Source: a candidate division KSB1 bacterium (GTDB taxonomy: Bacteria; Zhuqueibacterota; Zhuqueibacteria; JANLFK01; Oleimicrobiaceae). Taken from it: a stretch of 43,599 nucleotides of DNA. Of this stretch, positions 25,374 through 33,190 are shown piece after piece. Both the position numbers and the translations under genes were made by a program. The first letter of the stretch is position 1, and each line of letters starts with the position of its first letter. Location: positions 1 to 43,599 of the forward strand of contig JAPDPR010000028.1 of NCBI GenBank assembly GCA_034506335.1, written 5' to 3'. The notes below the pieces were generated by a model. It was not told the origin of the DNA. It saw nothing but the letters and a program-made list of their open reading frames with translations, and did not search any database.

Positions 25374-26663
25374 TCAGTCCTTGTGGCCTAGGGTCTCCGT
25401 GACCAATTTCAGTGCGCAGTATTCGCCGCACATGGTGCATACGTCGTTTTGCTCAGGGGGTGCCTCTTCGCGGGCCCGGCGAGCAATCACCGGGTCGATC
25501 GCCAGGGCAATCTGGCGTTCCCAGTCCAAGGCCTTCCGCGCGCGTGCCATGGCCAAGTCCCACTCCTCTGCACCTGGAATCCCCTTGGCCAGGTCGGCCA
25601 CGTGTGCGGCTATGCGCGTGACAATGACCCCATCCCGTACGTCTTGCACGGTGGGCAGGCGCAAGTGCTCTCCAGCAGTCACATAGCAAAGAAAGTCGGC
25701 CCCCGCTGCAGCAGCAATGGCGCCGCCGATGGCGGACACTATATGGTCGTACCCCGGGGCCACATCAGTGACAAGGGGTCCCAGTACGTAGAATGGCGCA
25801 CCATGGCAGAGCTTTTTCTCCAAGAGCACATTTGCCTCAACCTCGCGCAGTGGCAGGTGACCAGGTCCCTCAATCATCACCTGCACTCCTTCATCCCAGG
25901 CAGTCTTGGCCAATTCCCCCAAGGTAATGAGCTCCTGCACCTGGGCGCGATCTGTGGCATCGGCCAACGAGCCAGGCCTGAAGCCGTCCCCCAGACTTAG
26001 GGTGATGTCGTAGCGTTTGGCAATTTCAAGCAGACGATCAAACTGTTCGTACAACGGGTTCTCACGCTCGTTCGCCACCATCCAGGTGATATGGAAGCTG
26101 CCGCCGCGACTCACGACATCGGTCACCCTTCCTTCTTTGCGCAGCCGTTCCAATGCGCTCAAAGTCACGCCGCAGTGGACGGTGAAAAAATCTACACCCT
26201 GCTCTGCCTGCCTTTGCAGCACTGCAAACAGGTCGTCGACGGTCATGTGAACGATACCCCCTTTGCGCGCGGCGCACTCGATAGCCGCCTGATAGATGGG
26301 AACCGTTCCAATGGGCACAGGAGCCGCATCCATCACCGCTTGGCGAATACGGTCCAGGTCGCCAGCGCTGCTCAGATCCATGATGGTATCTGCCCCCGCA
26401 GCCACGGCCACCTTTGCCTTTTCCACCTCCAAACCTATATCCGCGATATCAGAGGAAGTGCCGATGTTGGCGTTCACCTTGGTACGTAACCCTTTACCCA
26501 CGCCACACACCTTTTCAATAGAGTGGAGCCGGTTCTTGAGGATAACCACTTCTCCTGCAGCAACGCGCGACGCCAAGAGCTCTGGCTCAATTCTCTCCTG
26601 CGCTGCCACCGCGCGCACTTCCGGGGTGATGTTCCCCTTTCTCGCTTCACAAATCTGCGTCAT
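25374..26663 (-). CDS. thiC: ThiC-family phosphomethylpyrimidine synthase
   Basis: 429 residues, the short form lacking the N-terminal extension of E. coli ThiC. This radical-SAM enzyme rearranges aminoimidazole ribotide to hydroxymethylpyrimidine phosphate. Core segments KVNANIGTSSD, TIMDLSSAGDL, PIGTVPIYQA, DFFTVHCGV, MIEGPGH and YDHIVSAIGGA are intact. The cluster motif near the C-terminus is CTMCGEYC, with three residues between the second and third cysteines where E. coli has four. Hydroxybenzimidazole synthases (BzaF) are close relatives, so the thiamine role is probable rather than certain. ATG 26663 has AAGGA upstream. No TPP riboswitch fits in the 37 bases before it. Confidence 0.85.
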   Translation of the reverse strand: MTQICEARKGNITPEVRAVAAQERIEPELLASRVAAGEVVILKNRLHSIEKVCGVGKGLRTKVNANIGTSSDIADIGLEVEKAKVAVAAGADTIMDLSSAGDLDRIRQAVMDAAPVPIGTVPIYQAAIECAARKGGIVHMTVDDLFAVLQRQAEQGVDFFTVHCGVTLSALERLRKEGRVTDVVSRGGSFHITWMVANERENPLYEQFDRLLEIAKRYDITLSLGDGFRPGSLADATDRAQVQELITLGELAKTAWDEGVQVMIEGPGHLPLREVEANVLLEKKLCHGAPFYVLGPLVTDVAPGYDHIVSAIGGAIAAAAGADFLCYVTAGEHLRLPTVQDVRDGVIVTRIAAHVADLAKGIPGAEEWDLAMARARKALDWERQIALAIDPVIARRAREEAPPEQNDVCTMCGEYCALKLVTETLGHKD

Positions 26664-26700
26664 AGGCACACTGTCCTTATGGTCAAAAAGCCCCTTTTGT

Positions 26701-28293
26701 TTATTTCACCGGGCTCCAATCGGCAAAATTCTCCACGACCACTTTGCACTTTGGCTCTGCGGTCCACCCCTCTGCCGAGTTGTACGTCCAGCCGAGAAAC
26801 TCAGAGTCGCCCCCGCCCTCGGTGGTAATCAGGAAGCGATTGGCCAGATGCCCGAAATAGAGGGCTTGCGCGCGCGGCGAGTCCTGGTCACCACCACTGG
26901 GGTCCACTGGTACCCACCCGTACCTCGGCAGGTAGACCTCCACCCAACGATGGAACACGTCGTCCATGCTGGCGTCATCGCCCCGGACTACGACAGAACC
27001 CACATACCGTGCAGGTAACCCTGCGGCGCGACACAGGGCAATGTAGACGAAACTGTACTCAGAGCATGAGCCGTTTCCACGCCGCAGCACCTCCGGTGCT
27101 ACGTTCCACCCGCCGGCAAGTTCATAGGACATCTTTCCCATCAGCCAGTGGTAGATCTTGCGGGCAATCCAGTACGGGTTCTTCTCATCCCCGACCGCCT
27201 CCCGTGCGGAGCTCTGAATCAAGGGGTCTTGGAGGCAGTACTTCGTTCCGTCCGCCAAATACTTTGCCTTGATCTCGGCCGGAACTTCCTCCAGGCTCCC
27301 CACTCTTTCCGGGCGGATGTAGTAGAAGACCTCGTAAACGCGCGCTTTGAGTGTCATGGTCAAGGTCTTGGTGGAGGCAGGAGGCACGTTGTCGTAGTGA
27401 AAGTGGGCACAGCGCTGCTGCCAGCGGTCCGCGACAAACCCTGTCGGCTTGGGCGCAAACTCCGCTGCGCCGTCGATGGTTTGCGAGTCCCGGTCGTGAG
27501 GCAGTGCTACGTACACATCTGCCGTCTTCAGCCTGCCAGGGCCATAATTGCGCACTTGGTGCGTGTACTCAATCTGTGCATGCCGTTCGTTTGTTCGGGC
27601 GATGTACTGCTCGCCATCAACTGCAATTCGAAACACCCGGTCCGATTCAAAGTCCGCGCACCACAGGTGCGCCCCGTCCCAAGCCAGGCCAGTCGGGAAG
27701 TGCCCCGGGCTCTTGACCACCCAGAGCACGTAGCCATTGTCCGGCGCAATCATGTAGAGCTCATCTTGCGACCGATCTGCAAGCCACAGATAGGTGCCAT
27801 CGAACGCCAGCCCCTGGGACTCCCCCGATGGAGCGGTAAATGAGACGATAGCGGTGCCATCTTCCGTGCTAATCTTGCTCACCTTGTCTTCCCTGTTATC
27901 GCTCAGCCACAGGTGTTTACCGTCCCAGGCGATTCCGGCTGGGGATGGACCGGGGGCGTCTAGGGCAGCGAGGATCGCTCCATCACGCGGATCAACCTTG
28001 TAGAGTTTCTTCTCACCGAGGTCTACGTTCCACAGGTAAGTACCATCAAAGGCCAACCCCATCGGCCAGAAGCCCGGTGACGGAATAGATCCGATCTGCT
28101 TGCCCTCCGCAGTGAGTTTGTAAATAGTGTCCGTCTTCCGATCGGCGAGCCACAAGTATTTGCCGTCCCAAGTAAGCCCTGTGGGACATGGCCCTGGCGT
28201 TGGGAAAGAGTTTAGCACCTGTCCCACTTCTGCCGCTACCGTCTGGCCACCAACAGCCAAGCCTGTCAGGACCAGAAAGAGCCATTTTCTCAT
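26701..28293 (-). CDS. Exported beta-propeller plus transglutaminase-like protein
   Basis: 530 residues. A signal peptide (1-20) leads to a propeller-like domain (about 30-225) made of five repeats of the form xDGxYLWxAD....xYK, then a beta-rich linker and a transglutaminase-like domain (about 375-475). The papain-like triad is visible: C410 in GNGSCSEYS, H448 in FHRWVEVYLP and D464 in VDPSGGD. Bacterial members are usually peptidases or amidases acting on peptides outside the cytoplasm; the propeller may bind the substrate. Its start overlaps the HAD gene stop by 4 bases (ATGA). Reaction and substrate are unknown. Confidence 0.85.
   Translation of the reverse strand: MRKWLFLVLTGLAVGGQTVAAEVGQVLNSFPTPGPCPTGLTWDGKYLWLADRKTDTIYKLTAEGKQIGSIPSPGFWPMGLAFDGTYLWNVDLGEKKLYKVDPRDGAILAALDAPGPSPAGIAWDGKHLWLSDNREDKVSKISTEDGTAIVSFTAPSGESQGLAFDGTYLWLADRSQDELYMIAPDNGYVLWVVKSPGHFPTGLAWDGAHLWCADFESDRVFRIAVDGEQYIARTNERHAQIEYTHQVRNYGPGRLKTADVYVALPHDRDSQTIDGAAEFAPKPTGFVADRWQQRCAHFHYDNVPPASTKTLTMTLKARVYEVFYYIRPERVGSLEEVPAEIKAKYLADGTKYCLQDPLIQSSAREAVGDEKNPYWIARKIYHWLMGKMSYELAGGWNVAPEVLRRGNGSCSEYSFVYIALCRAAGLPARYVGSVVVRGDDASMDDVFHRWVEVYLPRYGWVPVDPSGGDQDSPRAQALYFGHLANRFLITTEGGGDSEFLGWTYNSAEGWTAEPKCKVVVENFADWSPVK
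27622..28173 (-). repeat. Five propeller-type repeats within the transglutaminase gene
   Basis: Five units of about 41 residues carry the shared core [WF]DGxxLWxxD followed by an E/D-rich turn and a short strand (starting near residues 42, 82, 123, 164 and 206). They are protein-level repeats; the DNA is diverged. Confidence 0.75.
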
Positions 28294-29042
28294 CTCGCTT
28301 GGTCTCCCTGCTTTTCGGTTTCCTTGATCAGAACTTCCACCGCCTCGGCAAAACTCGAGGCCACCCAGTCCGCGTGGGCAGCTTCCGTCAATGGCGTTTG
28401 CTTTACGGCCTTGAGCATGATGGTGCGCAGCCCTGCGTCGTGGGCGCCCTTGATGTCGATATCCGGTCGGTCGCCCACAAACACGGCTTCGCTTGCTTTG
28501 GCACCCACGCCAGAGAGGGCCAGCTGGAAAATTTCCCGCCGTGGCTTGCGATATCCCACTTCTGCCGATACGATACAGGCACGAAACCAGTGTAGAATCC
28601 CGTGCATCTCCAAAATTCTGCGCACCGCCAGTGCCGACGTGGCGTTTGACACTACGCCCAGCTGGAACCCACGGTGCGCAAGAGTCCGCAACCCCTCTTC
28701 AACGCCAGGCAAAAGTCGGCTGCGCTCTTCTTCTGGGTGGAAGTAGGCCTCCACGCAGCGACTTATCAGTTCTCGGCTTACTCCCCTAGCCCCCAGCTCT
28801 TTGAGAGCCGTGGCAATGCTTTCAGCCGCGGTCACTTCCTTGCCTGATTCCCGCGCCCGGACAAAGTTCTGCTCGCGGATGCGGAGTAATACCTCCTGCA
28901 GGCGGTCTTCCTCAAGCGTCACGCCGTGGCCGTGTAGAATCAGCAACAACCGCTCGACCCCCTCGCGCTCCAACTCGCGCCAGTCCTCATGCTCGTAGAC
29001 CAGTGTGTCCCCCACGTCAAACAGAACAGCCTTGATGGGCAT
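28290..29042 (-). CDS. HAD-superfamily hydrolase
   Basis: 250 residues. Motif I is FDVGDTL with nucleophile D9; the usual +2 Asp is Gly11 and an Asp follows at 12, a variant seen in part of the family. Motif II is GVVSNATS. Motif III/IV is GYRKPRREIF with VFVGDRPDIDIKGAHDAG. A helical cap domain (about 20-110) gives the C1-cap, dehalogenase/phosphatase-like type. The substrate is not predictable. ATG 29042 has AGGGA upstream. It is the first gene of an operon with the transglutaminase protein, thiC and the PAP2 phosphatase, from the promoter at 29208-29236. Confidence 0.88.
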   Translation of the reverse strand: MPIKAVLFDVGDTLVYEHEDWRELEREGVERLLLILHGHGVTLEEDRLQEVLLRIREQNFVRARESGKEVTAAESIATALKELGARGVSRELISRCVEAYFHPEEERSRLLPGVEEGLRTLAHRGFQLGVVSNATSALAVRRILEMHGILHWFRACIVSAEVGYRKPRREIFQLALSGVGAKASEAVFVGDRPDIDIKGAHDAGLRTIMLKAVKQTPLTEAAHADWVASSFAEAVEVLIKETEKQGDQAR

Positions 29043-29422
29043 ACGTCCCTCCCCAGAGTTGGACTGCCTGGTGCTGCGCCAGATATGGCTTTGCTGTGCT
29101 CCCTGGCAGGGCTGTGGATGATAACCCTGTGCTTCCCGCTGGCCTCAGCCTGGGCCGGAGCACACTGCAGGGGTTGGCCAGCAGTCTCGATGAGCGCGCT
29201 GGAGTTGAAAGTAAGCAACTTGGGGGTAAAAATCAAGGCCTTTCCTGAGAAGTTTCCGCGGCGTTCCCTCGCCCCTAAAGGGCCATGGGGGAGCGCAGCG
29301 AGCTTGTAGGACGGCCCCTCATGCGAGAAGAGCATACCTGCGGTGCACTACCGCTTAAGGGGATGTATGTTGGACGGATGCGTGGTACGCCCCAGGTAGC
29401 ACACGGCTACCAATCACCCCCC
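29043..29422. other. Intergenic region with the HAD operon promoter
   Basis: 380 bases. It contains the minus-strand promoter at 29208-29236 and, upstream of it, a GC-rich interrupted hairpin at 29261-29296 (GCGTTCCC pairing with GGGAGCGC around an inner CCC/GGG stem). That hairpin lies where transcription of the FmdB-like gene would end but lacks a T-run. A small perfect hairpin GGTAGC/GCTACC is at 29395-29411. No gene is visible. Confidence 0.5.
29208..29236 (-). promoter_or_regulatory. Promoter for the HAD-transglutaminase-thiC-PAP2 operon
   Basis: Minus-strand TTGATT (29231-29236), 17-base spacer, TACTTT (29208-29213). It lies about 165 bases before the HAD gene in an otherwise GC-rich gap. 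Confidence 0.6.
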
Positions 29423-29626
29423 TCACGAAAACCCGCCGCGTGGAGCACAACTGCTGGCGCCAGAACTCGCACTCTGCGCACTCGGTGCGAATGAGGAAAG
29501 CATGCGCGTCGGCCTCTCCGCTCCGCAGCGAGGGCACCTCAAGTGCTCCCCAGTTTCTCCGACCTTCTGTAAGACGTCAAAAACATGACCGCAACTGCTG
29601 CACTTGTATTCGTAGATCGGCACCAC
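29423..29626 (-). CDS. FmdB-like zinc ribbon protein
   Basis: 67 residues. The start PIYEYKCSSCGHVFDVLQ and the second pair in CPRCG give the C9-x2-C12 / C31-x2-C34 zinc ribbon of the FmdB family of putative regulatory proteins. The Ser/Ala-rich tail is typical. GTG 29626 or the next GTG is the start, with GAGGGAGGT just upstream. The function of the family is not established. It lies 101 bases after the small membrane protein gene. Confidence 0.85.
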   Translation of the reverse strand: MVPIYEYKCSSCGHVFDVLQKVGETGEHLRCPRCGAERPTRMLSSFAPSAQSASSGASSCAPRGGFS

Positions 29627-29727
29627 TACCTCCCTCTATCAACTGACTCGTCCTGGCCAGGCAGTATCTTCTGCGTTTCCTCTGTGTTTCTGGAACGTTC
29701 CGCCGGAACGCCACAAACACTGCTCAT

Positions 29728-29814
29728 TCACGTGGGCACGCCCAAACGTGGCAGCACAAAGCGCATCAACACCACATACGCCAGGCCGATTAGGATCAAC
29801 CACACGATGTCCAT
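29728..29814 (-). CDS. Small 28-residue membrane protein
   Basis: An open frame from ATG 29814 to TGA, too short for usual gene calling. The product begins MDIVWLILIGLAYVVLMRF, a single membrane helix, and ends with the short basic/proline tail VLPRLGVPT. A GGAGGAG ribosome site lies 11 bases upstream. Hydrophobicity confined to this frame plus the good ribosome site argue for a real gene. It precedes the FmdB-like gene on the same strand. I do not recognise a family with certainty. Confidence 0.6.
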   Translation of the reverse strand: MDIVWLILIGLAYVVLMRFVLPRLGVPT

Positions 29815-30267
29815 TTTCTTTCGCACTCCTCCGCTCGCCTCGCCCTCTCGCTTACTGCGTCTCCGTCATCTCCCCCCGTCGGTGGGCGCCAAGTCCCTTC
29901 ATAAACACCGATGCTTTGATGCAAGGGCGCGAGAAATGTTTCAACAAGCCCCAAACTTAGTCTGGCCCAAGGCCATGAACTTGCGCTGGCTGGCCACTGC
30001 ACACCCGACCGCATAGAATCACCACTGGGCGGCCGCGAGGGGGACCTCTCTTACCGCGAGAAACGTAACAGTTTCCCGCGGCAGAGCTGAGCGCGGCTGC
30101 CCTCTCAAAAGCCACTCGCCCGTCAGCACGGGGACAACCTTCACCCTCCCTGGCATTACCCCAGCTCCTCAGGGGCAAGCCCACTGCTCAAAGCGGTAGA
30201 ACAGGCATCTAGGGCCCAGTAGGTCACCCTCCACGGTGAGAAAGGAATGGTCTGCCTACCAGGGCAC
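29815..30267. other. Intergenic region without a recognised gene
   Basis: 453 bases. A strong imperfect hairpin lies at 30054-30081 (CCGCGAGAAAC with GTTTCCCGCGG, one mismatch, six-base loop) without a T-run. A minus-strand TAAGTTTG at about 29952-29959 fits TAnnTTTG but has no good -35. Open frames here on either strand show no family resemblance. A structured RNA cannot be excluded. Confidence 0.4.
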
Positions 30268-30885
30268 TTACGGGGCCAGGAGGTTCCGTAAGGCAGGCAT
30301 CGCGATTTGAGACCAGGTTTCCACCTCGCACTCCGGCGAAGCCAAGATTTCCTCTAAGCGGGCAAGGTCAACGAAACCACCCCATGCCATTTCTGACCCT
30401 CGCGGGACCACGTTGCCCGCGGAAGTAGCGATCTTGTACAAGATACCGAAATGGACCTGGCCCACTGGATTGCTGTCGTCATTGATATAGCCGAGCACAT
30501 CAACTTCCGGTTCGTCCGGTAACTCCACTTCCTCGCACAGTTCGCGCAGCATGCTCGCGCGCACCGGATCGTCCACGCCATCATGTTTTTCGATGTGTCC
30601 ACCGACGCCCCAGGACCATTTCCCCTGCAGCCTCTGCTCCTGGTAGTCCTGGCTTCGCGTGGACCGCCGGTAGGCAAACACCTTCCTCTTCTCAGGATTG
30701 ACAATAAGGCAGTAGGCGATGGGCTGCTTGAGAGAGGGGTCCTTCTCGGCAAGCCCACGGCGCACATACGTCATGTGGCGACGCACCACTGCTTCAAAGT
30801 CATGCTTGTCAGCCGGCAAAAAGCCTTGAAACTCAAATTCCCGAAAGAGTTCTTCGCGGGGCACCACTACGATAAGCCGGTTCAT
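30268..30885 (-). CDS. Nudix hydrolase
   Basis: 205 residues from ATG 30885. The Nudix box spans about 95-122, opening GGHIEKHDG and closing with R114-E115-L-C-E118-E119. Two residues in the first half of the box are inserted or altered relative to the strict GX5EX7REUXEEXGU pattern. The lead-in FRRSTRSQ-like segment (FAYRRSTRSQDYQ) and GKWSWGVGGH are usual. Members hydrolyse nucleoside diphosphates linked to another moiety; the substrate is unknown. The frame is open to 31005, but that would overlap the upstream gene by 95 bases. It is the last gene of the operon starting with the PfkB kinase, 25 bases after the guanylate-kinase-like gene. Confidence 0.85.
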   Translation of the reverse strand: MNRLIVVVPREELFREFEFQGFLPADKHDFEAVVRRHMTYVRRGLAEKDPSLKQPIAYCLIVNPEKRKVFAYRRSTRSQDYQEQRLQGKWSWGVGGHIEKHDGVDDPVRASMLRELCEEVELPDEPEVDVLGYINDDSNPVGQVHFGILYKIATSAGNVVPRGSEMAWGGFVDLARLEEILASPECEVETWSQIAMPALRNLLAP

Positions 30886-30910
30886 GTTGGTCTCGTGTCT
30901 GGGATGGTTT

Positions 30911-31606
30911 CTATTCGCAGATAATATCCACAAAGCGGCGGAGAGTGCGTCCCGCATCGCCCACCGGCGGAGTGAAACGCCAGTTCGCCGAGTCCTCCCC
31001 GTCATGGTTCACGATTACGTCGGTATAGTCGCGCGCCATCTCCAGCTCCTCGTATGCCTTGAGGGCGCGCGCACGCAGGTCATCCAGCTCGGCAAGCGTG
31101 ATTACTTTACCCTGTTGAAGAGAGCGACCCACCAACTTCTGCAGCATCACTGCCGCCACAGCCTCCTGCTCATTACCGAACGCTCGCCTAAGCGCTTGCA
31201 ATTCCTCCGGGCATAGGGGAGACAACAACACAGTGCGCACCTCGAACTCACGCGCATGCTCCAGTACTACCGGGTGCGACAGGAGCAGACGCCCCAACGT
31301 CGGATAGATTTCTGTCACCACCAGGGAGGCCGTAGCCAAGATCTCACGCACTTCCTCCATGTCGACCGCTTGCCACACAACCCTCCCCTTTCCCACCAGG
31401 AAGCGCTCTGGAGGTAAGGCCCTAATCTCCTGTTCCGAACGAAAATGAAAATCTACCCCGTCTCTTTCCCCAGGCCTTGGCGCACGGCTAAGGTAAAGGA
31501 GGGGACTGCGCACCGCAATGTGCGGGTAGTTGACATGAAGCGCCTTGAGCAATGGCGTCTTCCCCACCCCCGATGGACCGGAAACTACAATCAGCTTCTT
31601 CCTCAT
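30911..31606 (-). CDS. Divergent guanylate-kinase-like P-loop protein
   Basis: 231 residues. The P-loop is GPSGVGKT (10-17) and the phosphate-contact segment LSRAPRPGERDGVDFHF matches the TRxPRxGE region of guanylate kinases. The region that recognises the guanine base is altered: where E. coli Gmk has FLEHAEVFGNYYG, this protein has FLVGKGRVVWQAVD, lacking the conserved Glu and Tyr. The C-terminus carries VIVNHDGEDSANW in place of the usual VIVND. It may be a housekeeping Gmk variant or a kinase of another nucleotide. It is adjacent to a Nudix hydrolase gene, which suggests a shared nucleotide substrate. Confidence 0.75.
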   Translation of the reverse strand: MRKKLIVVSGPSGVGKTPLLKALHVNYPHIAVRSPLLYLSRAPRPGERDGVDFHFRSEQEIRALPPERFLVGKGRVVWQAVDMEEVREILATASLVVTEIYPTLGRLLLSHPVVLEHAREFEVRTVLLSPLCPEELQALRRAFGNEQEAVAAVMLQKLVGRSLQQGKVITLAELDDLRARALKAYEELEMARDYTDVIVNHDGEDSANWRFTPPVGDAGRTLRRFVDIICE

Positions 31607-31662
31607 GGCTCATTGAGAATAGGCACACTCTCTGCGTACGAGAATTCTGGGTTAGGCATTTC

Positions 31663-33183
31663 TCAATTCTTGGCTACACGGTCATTTTGCCCGAATACTG
31701 GTCCAAGCACCCCCTCAGGTGCGTGACAGCACTCAGGTACCCGTACCGAATCTGCATGGGCCACTTCGATTACTCGCATCGACTTCCACTTGCCGCCCAT
31801 GAAGCGAAACAGAAACGCCAAACCCACGAGCATGATGTATATCGTCGCCGCCGTCCACATGGTGTGCAGTCCCTTGGCAAGAAACTTGACAGCAACATAG
31901 CTTGGGATGACCATGACCAGCCAAGAGAGCGCCACATTCACCAGCATGACATAACGAGTATCGCCCGCCCCTTTGATGGCGGAGCCGAACACGATGTTGA
32001 GGGCATCGAAGAGCGAGTAAGCCGCCACAAAGCGCAAGAGCACCACCGTCGTATCCAGCACCGGCTGCATACTCGCGGCGTTCGCACGGGCAACAAATGG
32101 CCACAAAAACACGCGCGGAAACAGCAGGTAGCCGGCAGCAAATAGCGACATATAAAGCGCGCTCACATGGAATCCGGACCATGCGCTCCGCTCTGCCAGC
32201 TCCACCTTCTCGGCGCCGAGCCACTGCCCCACCAGGATGGATACAGCGATACCGATGCCGTAAAGGGGCAAGAAGGCAAGCGAGTTGATGTTGAAAGCGA
32301 TGTTTGTGGCTGCCAGTTCAGATGTGCCGAGTCTACCCGTCAGGATTACGAACACCGTGAAACCGAGAATGTCCAGCAGGAAGTGCAGTCCGCTGGGTAG
32401 TCCATAGCGCAACAAACGCGAGCACAGCTCCGGGTCAAACCGCCACCCCTTGAGGGTGTGAAACAGCTCATCGTATCCAGGCCGCAAGAAAAGCACTGCG
32501 TACACGGCGACGGCGACGATGCCGGACAGAACGGTGGCCACGGCCGCGCCGGTGATTCCCAGCCGCGGGAATCCCAGCTTACCGAAGATGAGACAGTAAT
32601 CCAGGCCCACGTTTGCCAAGGTAGCTACGGCGTTCACCCACATGACCACCCAAGTCTGGCCTCTTCCGCTAAAGAAACTTGAAAGGGCCGATCCCAGCAC
32701 CGGAGCGAACATCCCCAGCGAGAGGACACCGAAGTAGTCGATCTCCAAACGCACCACTTCCGGTGGGTGCCCGAGCAGTGTGAAAAGTGGACGCGCCACA
32801 TAGAAGGCTCCTACCCCGACGACCACTGCCACCAGGCTCAGGTAGGCACCTTGCCAGACAGAGGCACCAATTCGATGGTACTGCTTCGCGCCATAGTATT
32901 GGGCGACAAACGTGTTGACGTAGCTTGCGGTGCCCACGAAAATGCTGGCAATCGTCCAGGACACCAGCCCTGCTGGCGAGGCCGCCGCCACCGCCTCGGG
33001 GGAGTACCAGGAAAGGAACATGCGGTCCACAAACTGCTGGATACTCCAGAACCCGGTGCTGATGATGAGCGGCACTCCCACGCGCAGCAGCTCTTCATAG
33101 CCGCCCGGGGCTCTCCACCTCCGGCTTATCCCTCCTACTTTCCTGGTCACTCCGATTTCGTTCCTCTCTCCCACAGGCGGCAA
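31663..33183 (-). CDS. MATE-family multidrug or organic cation transporter
   Basis: 506 residues with about 12 membrane segments in two similar halves. Family landmarks include FVDRMFLSWYSPEAVAAAS, TFVAQYYGAKQ, FFSGRGQTW and, in the second half, LPLYGIGIAVSILVGQWLGA and GSAIKGAGDTRYVM. MATE proteins expel drugs or metabolites in exchange for H+ or Na+. The long hydrophilic tail (about 465-506) with CCHAPEG is unusual. The frame begins at TTG 33183; a later GTG at 33150 is also possible. It lies 7 bases after the aminotransferase stop, so it is co-transcribed. Confidence 0.9.
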   Translation of the reverse strand: MPPVGERNEIGVTRKVGGISRRWRAPGGYEELLRVGVPLIISTGFWSIQQFVDRMFLSWYSPEAVAAASPAGLVSWTIASIFVGTASYVNTFVAQYYGAKQYHRIGASVWQGAYLSLVAVVVGVGAFYVARPLFTLLGHPPEVVRLEIDYFGVLSLGMFAPVLGSALSSFFSGRGQTWVVMWVNAVATLANVGLDYCLIFGKLGFPRLGITGAAVATVLSGIVAVAVYAVLFLRPGYDELFHTLKGWRFDPELCSRLLRYGLPSGLHFLLDILGFTVFVILTGRLGTSELAATNIAFNINSLAFLPLYGIGIAVSILVGQWLGAEKVELAERSAWSGFHVSALYMSLFAAGYLLFPRVFLWPFVARANAASMQPVLDTTVVLLRFVAAYSLFDALNIVFGSAIKGAGDTRYVMLVNVALSWLVMVIPSYVAVKFLAKGLHTMWTAATIYIMLVGLAFLFRFMGGKWKSMRVIEVAHADSVRVPECCHAPEGVLGPVFGQNDRVAKN

Positions 33184-33190
33184 TCTGGAC

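Noticed and set aside
26664..26700. Possible TPP riboswitch before the ThiC-family gene.
   Set aside because: Only 37 bases separate it from the previous gene, too short for the element, and no thi-box sequence is present.
30054..30081. Strong hairpin considered as a terminator of the FmdB or Nudix transcripts.
   Set aside because: No T-run on either strand, and it lies upstream of the FmdB/small-protein genes and 186 bases or more past the Nudix stop. Kept only as a note in the intergenic entry.
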